Shown in pieces: positions 34,986 through 43,279 of a DNA stretch of 64,000 bases (position 1 is its first letter; every line of letters begins with the position of its first letter). Both the position numbers and the translations under genes were made by a program. The notes below the pieces were generated by a model. That model ran no database searches. It was given only the letters and a program-made list of their open reading frames with translations, and was not told the origin of the DNA. This DNA is from DASZZZ01 sp036260375 (lineage in GTDB: Bacteria; Actinomycetota; CADDZG01; WHSQ01). The DNA is taken from contig DASZZZ010000109.1 of assembly GCA_036260375.1 (NCBI GenBank), forward strand, positions 20,410 to 84,409. Direction: 5' to 3'.

Positions 34986-35839
34986 TCGTCGTCCGAGCCG
35001 CCGCCCGAGTCGTCGGAGTCGTCGCCGCCCGAGCCGCGCCCCGACGAGTCGTCGTCGTCCGAGCCCGAATCGTCGGAGTCGTCGTCGTCCGAACCGCGCC
35101 TCGACGAGTCGTCGTCGGAATCGTCGTCGTCGTCCGAGCCGCGCCCCGACGAGTCGTCGTCCGAGTCATCGGAGTCGTCGTCCGACCCGCGCCCCGACGA
35201 GTCGTCGTCGGAGTCGTCGTCATCCGACCCGGATCCGGACGAGTCGTCGTCGGAGTCGTCGTCAGCCTCCTCGCCGGACAGCCGCAGCAGCGTCACGGCG
35301 CGGCGCTCGAGCTGCTCGATGCGCGTCTCCCACTGCGCCCGCATCGGCCCCCGCTCCTCGTCGAGCAGGTCCTGGGCGCGGGCGAGCTCGCCGAGCGCGT
35401 CGAGCGACAGTCGCTCGGCCCGCTGCGGCGCGAACGGAAGCTGGGCCGCCGCGTCCTCGAGCAGCGTCCCGGCCGCGCGCACGCGGTCCTCGAAGTCGGC
35501 GGACACGCTCGGCGCGAGCCCGATCGTGCGCAGCGCCTCCTTGACCGGGTAGAGGCGCTGGCCGGGGGCCGCGTTCTGGGCGACCCACGCGACCGCGATC
35601 AGCAGGACGCCGGCGGCCGCGGTGCGAAGCGCGATGGCGACCAGCGGCGGGCGCCGGCGGCGCCGTCCGGCGACGCCTTGCACGAACATCGCTCGCTCGC
35701 GCCGCGCCCCGGGCGCGTCGACGGCGAGCTCGTCGCCGAGGCGGCGCGCCACGTCGACCATCTCGGCGACGTCGGGGTCGGCCGGTGGGCGCTCGGAGGT
35801 GAGCGCGACGTCGAGGTCGCGTTCGATGTCGCCGGTCAC
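34982..35839 (-). CDS. DUF5667-type sigma-partner membrane protein with Asp/Ser-rich tail
   Basis: 285 aa. An N-terminal cytosolic ~75 residues with PDVAEMVDVARRLGDEL, one transmembrane helix (TAAAGVLLIAVAWVAQN), then the DUF5667 signature AQNAAPGQRLYPVKEALRT and a helical, possibly coiled part to ~residue 195. It ends in about 85 residues of DDDS, SSGRGSDDDD and SDDSG repeats. Coupled by a GTGA overlap to the ECF sigma gene, so it is a candidate membrane anti-sigma factor sensing something at the cell surface. The acidic tail could bind calcium or wall polymer. The tail's repetitive DNA (gtcgtcgtc/cgagtc) is prone to length change. The anti-sigma role is inferred from position. Confidence 0.8.
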   Translation of the reverse strand: MTGDIERDLDVALTSERPPADPDVAEMVDVARRLGDELAVDAPGARRERAMFVQGVAGRRRRRPPLVAIALRTAAAGVLLIAVAWVAQNAAPGQRLYPVKEALRTIGLAPSVSADFEDRVRAAGTLLEDAAAQLPFAPQRAERLSLDALGELARAQDLLDEERGPMRAQWETRIEQLERRAVTLLRLSGEEADDDSDDDSSGSGSDDDDSDDDSSGRGSDDDSDDSDDDSSGRGSDDDDDSDDDSSRRGSDDDDSDDSGSDDDDSSGRGSGGDDSDDSGGGSDDD

Positions 35840-36390
35840 GTGCTCACCCCCTGTTGCATCCGGCGCCGCAGGTTGGCGAGCGCGCGGAACTGCAGCTGTC
35901 GCACCGCGTTGGCGTTGCGGCCCATCACCGCGCCGACCTCGGCGGGCTCGAGCCCGCCCGCGAAGCGCAGCAGCAGGACCTCCCGCTGGTCCGGCGCAAG
36001 CTCGTCCAGCATCGCACTCAGCTCCGTGGTCGTCTCGGCGGCGAGCGCCGCGACCTCCGGCGTTCGCTCCTCGGTGGCGTCGAGGCGGCCCGCGACGTCG
36101 TCGCTCGCCTGCTCGCGCCCGGTCTTGCGGAAGTGGTCCACGACGAGGTTCGACGCAATCCGGAACAGCCACGCCTCGAAGCCGGCGCCCCGCCACTTGA
36201 AGCGGCCGAGCTCGCCGAGCACCTTGGCGAACGTCTCCGCGGCGACGTCCTCCGCCGCGGCGCGGTCCCGCACCCGCCCGAGGGCGTAGCGGAACACGCG
36301 CGGGTGGAAGTGGTCGAAGAGCAGCGCCGCGGCGCGCTCGTCGCCGGCGGCGGCCCTGCGAACCTCCCGTTTGAGCGTCGTGGTGTCCAC
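35836..36390 (-). CDS. ECF-type RNA polymerase sigma factor
   Basis: 184 aa. Region 2: FDHFHPRVFRYALGRVRDRA, then EDVAAETFAKVL, and region 2.4 WLFRIASNLVVDHFR. Region 4: LAPDQREVLLLRFAGGLEPAEV and the HTH GAVMGRNANAVRQLQFRAL. Directs polymerase to a dedicated regulon. GTG at 36390 follows AGGACGGAT. Its stop overlaps the DUF5667 partner's GTG. The promoter GTAAC-N16-CGTT lies directly upstream and is found twice more on the same locus, suggesting autoregulation and control of the kinase and the Asp/Ser-rich protein. Confidence 0.9.
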   Translation of the reverse strand: MDTTTLKREVRRAAAGDERAAALLFDHFHPRVFRYALGRVRDRAAAEDVAAETFAKVLGELGRFKWRGAGFEAWLFRIASNLVVDHFRKTGREQASDDVAGRLDATEERTPEVAALAAETTTELSAMLDELAPDQREVLLLRFAGGLEPAEVGAVMGRNANAVRQLQFRALANLRRRMQQGVST

Positions 36391-36403
36391 ATCCGTCCTC
36401 TAC

Positions 36404-36428
36404 AACGAGGGCGACCCGGGTCCGTTAC
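36404..36428 (-). promoter_or_regulatory. ECF promoter for the sigma operon
   Basis: Minus-strand GTAAC (36428-36424), a 16-base spacer, then CGTT (36407-36404). Transcription would start about 6-8 bases from the GTG at 36390, so the message may be almost leaderless. Identical elements and spacing precede the kinase and the exported Asp/Ser-rich gene. Confidence 0.6.
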
Positions 36429-36441
36429 GGCGGACGCCGGC

Positions 36442-36466
36442 GTAACGGCGGCGCGCCGCACTCGTT
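36442..36466 (+). promoter_or_regulatory. ECF promoter for the kinase gene
   Basis: GTAAC at 36442-36446, a 16-base spacer, CGTT at 36463-36466. It forms, with the divergent sigma-operon promoter, an inverted CCGTTACG...CGTAACGG arrangement 36422-36448 in which the two -35 elements face away from each other. Confidence 0.6.
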
Positions 36467-36493
36467 ATACGGGCAACCGACGAGAGGTGGGGC

Positions 36494-37372
36494 ATGGGAG
36501 CGAGCGCAGTCGTGGACGCCAAAGCGAGCTGGACCCTGGCCGAGGGCGACGAGATCGCGCCCGGACGGCATGTGCTCGGCGCGCTCGGCGGGGGCCGCGC
36601 CACCGAGGCGTACCTCGCGTGGGACGACCGCCTGTCGTCGATCATCGTCGCCAAGGCGCTGCGCCCCGACGCCGCCGGCGACGAGCGCGCCCGGGCGCGG
36701 CTGGAGCGCGAGGGCGCGTTGCTGCAGCGGCTCGCCCACCCGGTCGTCGTGCGGTGCTTCGCGGCCGCGCTCGGCGAGGCGGTGCCACACCTCGTGCTGG
36801 AGCACGTCGAGGGGCCGTCGCTGCGGACGTTGGTCCGCAAGCACGGCCCGCTGCCGCTCGAGCAGGTGCTGCCGGTCGCGTTGCGCGTCTCCGGCGCGCT
36901 GCACTACCTCGCGTCGGAGGGCGTCGTCCACCTCGACGTCAAGCCCGCCAACGTCGTGATGGACGCGATGCCGCGCCTCGTCGACTTCGGCATCGCGCGT
37001 TCTCTCGAGCGCGCCGGTCGCATGACGGCGCCCGCCGGGACGTCGGCGTACATGGCGCCCGAGCAGCACGATCCGCGCGCCCACGGCGGCGTCGGACCGC
37101 CCGCCGACGTATGGGGGCTCGGCGCGACGCTCTACGTCGCGCTCACGCGCCGGCTGCCGTTCGGACGGGCCGGCGCGCTCGACGCCTCGGCGCGCGCGCC
37201 GGAGCTTCCGTCCGACGTCCCGCGTCCCGTCGCGGAGCTCGTCCACGCGTGCCTCGCGCCCGACCCGTCGGACCGCCCGCCGGCGCGCGCGATCGCCGAC
37301 GCGCTCGAGCCGCTCGTCGCGATGTTGCCGCGCCGGCGTTCGTTCGGACGCGCGCGGCCGCGGCTGCGATGA
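36494..37372 (+). CDS. Soluble Ser/Thr protein kinase
   Basis: 292-aa Hanks-type kinase domain without any transmembrane helix or sensor. Gly-rich loop LGALGGGRATEAYLA, ATP Lys in IIVAKAL, catalytic loop HLDVKPANVV (HxD-x-KPxN; Leu replaces the Arg of RD kinases), DFGIARS, the P+1 stretch GTSAYMAPEQ and ADVWGLGATLYVALT. Basic C-terminus (PRRRSFGRARPRLR). It could phosphorylate the neighbouring sigma or DUF5667 protein. The shared ECF promoter makes a link to that module likely, but it is not proven. ATG at 36494 follows GAGAGGTGGGG. Confidence 0.88.
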   Translation: MGASAVVDAKASWTLAEGDEIAPGRHVLGALGGGRATEAYLAWDDRLSSIIVAKALRPDAAGDERARARLEREGALLQRLAHPVVVRCFAAALGEAVPHLVLEHVEGPSLRTLVRKHGPLPLEQVLPVALRVSGALHYLASEGVVHLDVKPANVVMDAMPRLVDFGIARSLERAGRMTAPAGTSAYMAPEQHDPRAHGGVGPPADVWGLGATLYVALTRRLPFGRAGALDASARAPELPSDVPRPVAELVHACLAPDPSDRPPARAIADALEPLVAMLPRRRSFGRARPRLR

Positions 37373-37385
37373 CGTCAGCCCGTAC

Positions 37386-37410
37386 GTAACGCGGCGGACG
37401 CGGCGTCGTT
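37386..37410 (+). promoter_or_regulatory. ECF promoter for the Asp/Ser-rich protein gene
   Basis: GTAAC at 37386-37390, a 16-base spacer, CGTT at 37407-37410: the third copy of the GTAAC-N16-CGTT pattern. The intervening GCGGACGC-GGCGT is also shared with the region between the sigma and kinase genes. Confidence 0.6.
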
Positions 37411-37444
37411 GGACCGGCGACAACGTCGAGACAGGAGGACGAAC

Positions 37445-38098
37445 ATGAACCGAGCGGTAAGTGCAGCGGTGCTGGTGTTCTCGCTGTTCGTCGCCGCCGG
37501 CGCCGGCCTGATCGCGATCGAGGCCGCGCAGAACACCGTCGCGCCGGCGCACGCGAGCGACGACCGGCGCGACGACGACGGCGCGGTGCTCACGCGCAAG
37601 GGCGACGGTGACGACGACGTCGTCGCGATGTCGGACGACGACGACGACGATGACGACACGCTCGGCGACGACACCGGCACGCGCGGCGCGGGCGACACGC
37701 TGGGCGACGACACCGCGACGGACGGCGCCGGCGACACGTTCGACGACGACACGGGCACGCACGACGACACGTTCGACGACGACACCGACGCGACCAACAC
37801 GATGGACGGCGACACCGACACCGACGGCGGCGACGACACGGACGGCGACAACTCGGGGCCGAGCGACAACCCGGGTCCGAGCGACAACTCGGGTCCGAGC
37901 GACAACTCGGGGCCGAGCGACAACTCGGGTCCGAGCGACGACTCGGGTCCGAGCGACGACTCGGGGCCGAGCGCCAACTCGGGTCCGAGCGACGACACCG
38001 GCGACGACTCCGGCTCGAGCGGCAGCTCCGGCTCGGGCGGATCGGGCTCGGACGACGACGACACCGGTTCGGACGACGACGACTCCGGATCGGGCTGA
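37445..38098 (+). CDS. Exported Asp/Ser-rich repetitive protein
   Basis: 217 aa. Signal peptide or anchor (AVLVFSLFVAAGAGLIAIEA, cleavage near AHA-SDD), then an extremely acidic low-complexity body: DDDD runs, GDDTGTRGAGDT-like blocks, six to eight SGPSD-x hexads, and a Gly/Ser/Asp end. No folded domain is visible. Acidic repeats of this kind usually bind calcium, as in thrombospondin-like or biomineral proteins, or form an extended matrix. It shares the acidic DDDS language of the DUF5667 tail encoded 2 kb away and the same promoter. AGGAGG precedes the ATG at 37445. A hairpin terminator follows. Confidence 0.75.
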   Translation: MNRAVSAAVLVFSLFVAAGAGLIAIEAAQNTVAPAHASDDRRDDDGAVLTRKGDGDDDVVAMSDDDDDDDDTLGDDTGTRGAGDTLGDDTATDGAGDTFDDDTGTHDDTFDDDTDATNTMDGDTDTDGGDDTDGDNSGPSDNPGPSDNSGPSDNSGPSDNSGPSDDSGPSDDSGPSANSGPSDDTGDDSGSSGSSGSGGSGSDDDDTGSDDDDSGSG

Positions 38099-38118
38099 GC
38101 GGCCGTCACGGGCCGGTC

Positions 38119-38142
38119 GAGGGGGCGCTTCGGCGCCCCCTC
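38119..38142 (+). terminator. Strong hairpin terminator
   Basis: GAGGGGGCGC-TTCG-GCGCCCCCTC: a perfect 10-bp stem with a stable TTCG tetraloop just after the Asp/Ser-rich gene. No T-tract follows. Confidence 0.8.
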
Positions 38143-38216
38143 GGCGCGTCGGCGCCCCATAGCGTGCCGAGCGGATAGGTTTGGGCTCCTCCACGGCCGA
38201 CGACAGGGGAGACCCG

Positions 38217-39323
38217 ATGGCAGACAGGACGTACCGCGTCACGCTGATTCCCGGTGACGGCACCGGGCCCGAGATCGCCGAGGCGACGCGTCGCGTTCTC
38301 GAGGGAACGGGCGTGAAGTTCGACTGGGACGTGCAGCACGCCGGCACCGACGTCATGGACGAGTTCGGCACGCCGCTGCCCGACCAGGTCCTCGATTCCA
38401 TACGCGCCAACAAGATCGCCATCAAAGGGCCGATCACGACGCCGGTGGGCACGGGCTTTCGCAGCGTCAACGTCGCGCTGCGCAAGGAGCTCGACCTCTA
38501 CATGTGCCTTCGTCCGTGCAAGTCGTATCCCGGCGTCCGGTCCCGTTACGAGGGCATCGACGTCGTCGTCGTGCGCGAGAACCACGAGGATCTGTATGCG
38601 GGCATCGAGTTCGAGCAGGGGTCGCCCGAGGCGCGCAAGCTCATCGACTTCATCGACGAGCTCGGCGCGCGCCGCATCCGCGAGGACTCGGGCATCTCCA
38701 TCAAGCCGATCTCCGTGACGGGCACGCGGCGCATCGTGCGCGCCGCGTTCGACTACGCGATCAAGAACGACCGCAAGAAGGTCACGGCCGTGCACAAGGC
38801 GAACATCATGAAGTTCTCCGACGGGCTGTTCCTGCGCACCGCGCGCGAGGTCGCCGAGGAGTACGCCGGCTCGGGCATCGAGTTCGAGGACCGCATCGTC
38901 GACAACATGTGCATGCAGCTCGTGCAGAAGCCGGAGCTGTACGACGTCCTGGTGCTGCCCAACCTCTACGGCGACATCGTCTCGGACCTCGGCGCAGGGC
39001 TGATCGGCGGCCTCGGCGTGGCGCCGGGCGGCAACATCGGCGACGAAGTCGCGGTGTTCGAGCCGACGCACGGGTCGGCCCCCAAGTACGCGGGCCAGAA
39101 CAAGGTCAACCCGATGGCCATGATGCTGTCGGGCGTCCTCATGCTGCGCCACCTCGAGGAGTTCGGCGCCGCCGACCGGCTCGAGGCCGCGCTCGCGGCG
39201 GTGATCGCGGAGGGGAGGTCGGTGACGTACGACATGAAGCCGACGCGCGACGACCCGACCGCCGTCGGCACGTCGGAGGTCGCCGACGCGGTCATCGAGA
39301 AGCTCAACGCGGGCGCGGTCTAG
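38217..39323 (+). CDS. NAD-dependent isocitrate dehydrogenase
   Basis: 368-aa isocitrate/isopropylmalate dehydrogenase superfamily member. ITLIPGDGTGPEI-like start (VTLIPGDGTGPEIAEA), substrate loop FRSVNVALRKELDLY, VRENHEDLYAGIEFEQG typical of the decarboxylating isocitrate dehydrogenase of the NAD type, KANIMKFSDGLF and NLYGDIVSDLGAGLIGGLG. Oxidises isocitrate to 2-oxoglutarate. Homoisocitrate or isopropylmalate dehydrogenase are less likely given the SVN loop and the adjacent malate dehydrogenase. ATG at 38217 follows AGGGGAG. Confidence 0.9.
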   Translation: MADRTYRVTLIPGDGTGPEIAEATRRVLEGTGVKFDWDVQHAGTDVMDEFGTPLPDQVLDSIRANKIAIKGPITTPVGTGFRSVNVALRKELDLYMCLRPCKSYPGVRSRYEGIDVVVVRENHEDLYAGIEFEQGSPEARKLIDFIDELGARRIREDSGISIKPISVTGTRRIVRAAFDYAIKNDRKKVTAVHKANIMKFSDGLFLRTAREVAEEYAGSGIEFEDRIVDNMCMQLVQKPELYDVLVLPNLYGDIVSDLGAGLIGGLGVAPGGNIGDEVAVFEPTHGSAPKYAGQNKVNPMAMMLSGVLMLRHLEEFGAADRLEAALAAVIAEGRSVTYDMKPTRDDPTAVGTSEVADAVIEKLNAGAV

Positions 39324-39332
39324 GAGGCGACG

Positions 39333-40283
39333 ATGGGAGAGACGGGCACGAAGGCGACCGTGGTCGGCGCGGGCAACGTCGGGTCGAACACCGCGCGCCG
39401 GATCGCCGAGAAGGACCTCGCCGACGAGGTCGTGATGATCGACATCGTCGAGGGGCTGCCGCAGGGCCTCGCGCTCGACGTGAACCAGTCCGCGCCGGTG
39501 GAGGGCTTTCGCACACGCGTCGTCGGCACGAACGACTACGCCGACACGGCCGGGTCCGACGTCGTCGTGATCACCGCGGGGCTGCCGCGCAAGCCGGGCA
39601 TGAGTCGCATGGACCTCCTCGACAAGAACGCCGAGATCGTCGGGGGCGTGACCGAGCAGATCGCCGCCCATTCCCCCGACGCGATCATCGTCGTCGTGTC
39701 CAACCCGCTCGACGAGATGACGTACCTCGCCTCGGTCGTGTCGGGGTTTCCCAAGGAGCGCGTGTTCGGCATGGCCGGCGTGCTCGACTCGTCGCGCCTG
39801 CGCTTCTTCATCGCCGAGAAGCTCGGCGTGGTGCCGTCCGAGGTCGACGCCATGACGCTCGGGTCGCACGGCGACCAGATGGTCGCGCTGCCGCGCCACG
39901 CGACCGTCAACGGCAAGCCCCTTCCCGAGCTCGTCGACGACCAGACGCTCGAGGAGCTGTTCCAGCGGACGCGCGACGGCGGCGCCGAGATCGTCGGCTA
40001 CCTCAAGAAGGGCAGCGCGTACTACGCCCCGTCGTCGTCGTCGGCCGCGATGGTCGCGGCGGTGCTCGCCGACACGGGCGACGTGCTCCCCACGTGCGCG
40101 TGGACGACGGGCCAGTACGGCGTGTCGGACGTCTACCTCGGCGTGCCGGCGCGGCTCGGGCGCGGCGGCGTCACCGAGATCGTGGAGTTCGACCTCAACG
40201 ACGACGAGCGCGCCAAGCTCCACGACGCGGCCGAGGCGATCCGGAGCAAGTGCGCCGAGCTCGCGGCGCGCCGCCCCGCGTGA
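39333..40283 (+). CDS. mdh: Malate dehydrogenase
   Basis: NAD-dependent oxidation of malate to oxaloacetate, TCA cycle. 316 aa, of the lactate dehydrogenase-like type. TVVGAGNVGSNTARRIA binds NAD, VITAGLPRKPGMSR has the substrate Arg, SNPLDEMTYL distinguishes malate from lactate enzymes, and the catalytic His is in LGSHGDQMVAL. AGGAGG lies seven bases before the ATG, and the gene starts nine bases after the isocitrate dehydrogenase stop, so the two form an operon. Confidence 0.96.
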   Translation: MGETGTKATVVGAGNVGSNTARRIAEKDLADEVVMIDIVEGLPQGLALDVNQSAPVEGFRTRVVGTNDYADTAGSDVVVITAGLPRKPGMSRMDLLDKNAEIVGGVTEQIAAHSPDAIIVVVSNPLDEMTYLASVVSGFPKERVFGMAGVLDSSRLRFFIAEKLGVVPSEVDAMTLGSHGDQMVALPRHATVNGKPLPELVDDQTLEELFQRTRDGGAEIVGYLKKGSAYYAPSSSSAAMVAAVLADTGDVLPTCAWTTGQYGVSDVYLGVPARLGRGGVTEIVEFDLNDDERAKLHDAAEAIRSKCAELAARRPA

Positions 40284-40326
40284 CGGCGCGGGAATCGATC
40301 CGGCGGGCGCGCGCGTTGACCTCGGT

Positions 40327-41076
40327 ATGAGCAACGTCGTCGACGTAAGCGACGCGACGTTCGAGCGCGACGTCCTCGAGCGTTCCTTCGACCTCCCCGT
40401 CGTGGTCGATTTCTGGGCCGCGTGGTGCGGGCCGTGCCGCGCCCTCGGGCCGGTGCTGGAGCGCCTCGCGGCCGAGGCCGACGGCAGCTGGACCCTCGCC
40501 AAGGTCGACGTCGACGCCAACCCGCACGTCGCGACCGCCCTCGGGATCCAGGGCATCCCCGCGGTCAAGGCGTTCGTCGACGGCCGTCAGGTGTCGGAGT
40601 TCACCGGTGCGCTGCCCGAGCCCGACGTGAGGCGCTGGCTCGAGCAGTTCGGGCCGAGCCCGGCCGACGAGGCCGCGGCCGAGGGCGCCGCCGCCGAGGA
40701 GCGCGGCGACGCCGACGCCGCCGCGACCGCGTACCAGCGGGCGCTCGACCTCCATCCCGGCCACCCCGAGGCGACCGCGGGGCTCGCGCGCGTGGAGCTC
40801 GCGGCGCGGACGTCGGGGGCCGACGAGACCGACCTGCGGGCGCGCGTCGCTCGCGATCCGTCCGACGTCGGCGCCGTCTGTGCGCTCGCCGACCTCGAGT
40901 TCGCGCGCGGCGACGTGGAGACCGCGCTGACGCGTCTCGTGGACGTCGTGCGCGCGACCGGCGGGGACGACCGCGAACGGGCGCGCGTGCGCCTGCTCGC
41001 GCTGCTCGACACCCTGCCCCCGGCCGACGCGCGCGCGGTCGAGGCGCGCCGCGCCCTGTCGCTCGCCCTGTTCTAG
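40327..41076 (+). CDS. Thioredoxin-TPR protein, CnoX/YbbN-like
   Basis: 249 aa. N-terminal thioredoxin domain with an intact WAAWCGPCR active site and IQGIPAVKAF (cis-Pro), then a linker and TPR-like helices (~residues 115-249; AYQRALDLHPGHPEATAGLA). The architecture matches YbbN/CnoX co-chaperedoxins, which hold client proteins and may have or lack redox activity; here both active-site Cys are present. ATG at 40327 is clear. Ends four bases into the convergent adenylate-forming enzyme gene. Confidence 0.88.
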   Translation: MSNVVDVSDATFERDVLERSFDLPVVVDFWAAWCGPCRALGPVLERLAAEADGSWTLAKVDVDANPHVATALGIQGIPAVKAFVDGRQVSEFTGALPEPDVRRWLEQFGPSPADEAAAEGAAAEERGDADAAATAYQRALDLHPGHPEATAGLARVELAARTSGADETDLRARVARDPSDVGAVCALADLEFARGDVETALTRLVDVVRATGGDDRERARVRLLALLDTLPPADARAVEARRALSLALF

Positions 41077-42524
41077 GAGGGCGGCCCCCGCCGGACCTTG
41101 CCGGTCGGCGTGCGCGGCAGCTCGTCGACGACGTCGACGCGGCGCGGGCACTTGAAGCCCGCGAGGCGCGTCCGGGCCCACGACCGCACGTCGTCGCCGT
41201 CGAGCCCGGCCCCCGGCGACGCGACGACGAGCGCACGGACCTCGTGGCCCCACTCGTCGTGCGGCGCTCCGTACACGACCGCCTCGGCGACGCCGGGATG
41301 GGCTTCGAGCACGGCCTCGACCTCACGCGGGTACACGTTGACGCCGCCGGTGATGATCGTGTCGTTCTTGCGTCCGGTGAGGTAGAGGTAACCGTCGTCG
41401 TCGACGTAGCCGACGTCGCCCGCCGTCCACGCGTCGCCGCGCCACGCGGCGCGCGTCTCGTCCGCGTCGTTCCAGTACGAGAAGCGCTCCGCGCCCGCGT
41501 CGTCGACCCACACGTCGCCGACGTCGCCCGGCGGCAGCCGCACGCCGTCGTCGTCTGCGATCACGAGCTGCGCTCCCGGCAGCGCGGTGCCGACGCTGCC
41601 GGGCTTGCGCAGCCACTCGTCGGCCGAGATGCGCGTCGCCTGGTTCTCGGTCGCGCCGTAGAACTCCCATACGGAGCCGGGCGGGAACGCCGCGATCGCG
41701 CGGCGCTTGGTCGCGTCGCGGATCGGTGCGCCGGCGTGCGCCAGCAGGCGCAGCGACGACAGGTCGTGGCGGCGCAGCGTCTTCTCACTGAGCGCGAAGA
41801 AGCGCTCGAGGTGCGTCGGGACCACGAACGTCGACGTGGCGCCGAAAAGCTCGATCGCCGCGAGCGTCTCGGCGGCCTCGAAGCGCGTCTGTACGACGAC
41901 GGCGCCGCCGGCCTCCAGGGTCCGCAGCGCGAAGCGGTGCGGCGCCGAGTGTGCGAGCGGCGAGCACACGAGGTGGACGTCGTCGGGCGCCAGACCCCAC
42001 AGCGTGCGGAACTCCTCGGAGCGCATGGCGGCGGCGTCCTCGGACGCGGGCGGCACCCACACCCCCTTGGGGACCCCCGTCGTCCCCGACGTGTAGTGCA
42101 TAGGGCGTCCGAGCGCGACGTCGGCGAGCGGCGCCGGGTCGGACTCGAACAAGAGGCGTTCGTACGCGTCGCCGAACGTGACGACGCGCTCGAGGCCCGG
42201 CGCGACGTCGTAGGCGCGGTCCGCGAACAGCCAGCGTGCTCCGGAGTCCTCGACGACGTAGGCGGCCTCGCGCGGCGTCAGCAGAGCGTTGACGGGGACC
42301 GGCACGATGCCGGCACGCAACGCTCCGATCGTCACCTCGAGGTATTCGAGCCGGTTGGCCGACAGCACCGCGACGCGGTCGCCGGTGGCGAGGCCGCCGG
42401 CGTGCAGCGCGCCCGCCACGCGCCCATGGCGGTCGTCGAGCTCCGCGAACGTGACCGTGCGGGCCAGCGTCACGATCGCGGCGGCGTCGGGGGCGGCGCG
42501 AGCGTGGCTGCCGATCCCGCTCAC
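41073..42524 (-). CDS. AMP-dependent acyl-CoA synthetase/ligase
   Basis: 483-aa class I adenylate-forming enzyme. Motif A3 MHYTSGTTGVPKGV, A5 EFYGATENQ, A7/A8 YLTGRKNDTIITGGVNVYPREVE, and the C-terminal catalytic Lys in LPRTPTGKVRR. It activates a carboxylic acid, usually a fatty or aromatic acid, to the CoA thioester. GTG at 42524 follows GAGGCGG; the long upstream frame into the next gene is not coding. The specific acid cannot be read from the sequence. Confidence 0.88.
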   Translation of the reverse strand: MSGIGSHARAAPDAAAIVTLARTVTFAELDDRHGRVAGALHAGGLATGDRVAVLSANRLEYLEVTIGALRAGIVPVPVNALLTPREAAYVVEDSGARWLFADRAYDVAPGLERVVTFGDAYERLLFESDPAPLADVALGRPMHYTSGTTGVPKGVWVPPASEDAAAMRSEEFRTLWGLAPDDVHLVCSPLAHSAPHRFALRTLEAGGAVVVQTRFEAAETLAAIELFGATSTFVVPTHLERFFALSEKTLRRHDLSSLRLLAHAGAPIRDATKRRAIAAFPPGSVWEFYGATENQATRISADEWLRKPGSVGTALPGAQLVIADDDGVRLPPGDVGDVWVDDAGAERFSYWNDADETRAAWRGDAWTAGDVGYVDDDGYLYLTGRKNDTIITGGVNVYPREVEAVLEAHPGVAEAVVYGAPHDEWGHEVRALVVASPGAGLDGDDVRSWARTRLAGFKCPRRVDVVDELPRTPTGKVRRGPPS

Positions 42525-42664
42525 GCGGCCGCCGCCTCGGCGAAGGGCTCCCGGGGAGCGTTCATCGCCCGAGCGTAGAATGCCGGGCCGCGGGCAATCC
42601 GGGCGCGCCGTCGCGGACGAACCGGGCGCGACGACGTTCGTGTACGGGATGGCATGCACGGGAT

Positions 42665-42692
42665 GAAACCGACGAACGGAAGTTTCCCGTTC
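42665..42692 (+). promoter_or_regulatory. Candidate ECF promoter
   Basis: GAAACC at 42665-42670, a 17-base spacer, CGTTC at 42688-42692, about 25 bases before the sigma-factor ATG. It resembles the GGAAC-N16/17-CGTT class of extracytoplasmic-function promoters and would fit autoregulation. Confidence 0.4.
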
Positions 42693-42718
42693 GGACGCGT
42701 GGCTACGATGGCTCGGCG

Positions 42719-43279
42719 ATGGACCGCACCCACGACGCCGCCCTCGCCGACCGGCTGATGGCGCGCGACGAGGAGGCGTTGGGAGAGGTGATCGCGGTGC
42801 ACGGTGGCGTGATCTACGGCGTCGCACGGCGGGTCGTCGCCGACCCGACGCTCGCCGAAGAGGTCGCGCAGGACACGTTCCTTGCCCTGTGGCGGCGTCC
42901 GGGCGCGTTCGACCCCCAGCGCGGGAGCCTGCAGGCGTGGCTCGCCGGCATCGCCCGCAACAAGTCGGTCGACCTCGTCCGCAGGGAGCAGTCGCTGCGC
43001 CGCACCGCCGACGTGCTCGCATCCGAGGCAGAGGCGTTCGGCGCTCCGGTCGAGCGTCCGGAGAGGCGCGTCGACGAGCGCGACGAGGTGCGCGCCGCGC
43101 TCGTCCAGCTGACGCCGGTGCAGCGTGAGGCGGTCGTGCTCGCGTATTTCGGGGGCCGGACGTACCGGGAGGTCGCGACTGAGCTCGGCATCCCAGAGGG
43201 CACCGCCAAGACACGCCTGCGCGACGGACTCGTCAAGCTGCGCGACCTGATATCGAGTGCACGGGGCGACGGTCGATGA
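42719..43279 (+). CDS. ECF sigma factor, SigK-like
   Basis: 186 aa. Region 2: VIYGVARRVVADPTLAEEV, QDTFLALWRRPGAFD, and SLQAWLAGIARNKSVDLVRR. Region 4: LTPVQREAVVLAYFGGRTYREV and HTH ATELGIPEGTAKTRLRDGL. Belongs to the group whose anti-sigma is RskA. The stop overlaps the anti-sigma start by four bases. In mycobacteria SigK/RskA governs secreted antigens and redox-responsive genes; here the regulon is unknown. Confidence 0.92.
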   Translation: MDRTHDAALADRLMARDEEALGEVIAVHGGVIYGVARRVVADPTLAEEVAQDTFLALWRRPGAFDPQRGSLQAWLAGIARNKSVDLVRREQSLRRTADVLASEAEAFGAPVERPERRVDERDEVRAALVQLTPVQREAVVLAYFGGRTYREVATELGIPEGTAKTRLRDGLVKLRDLISSARGDGR

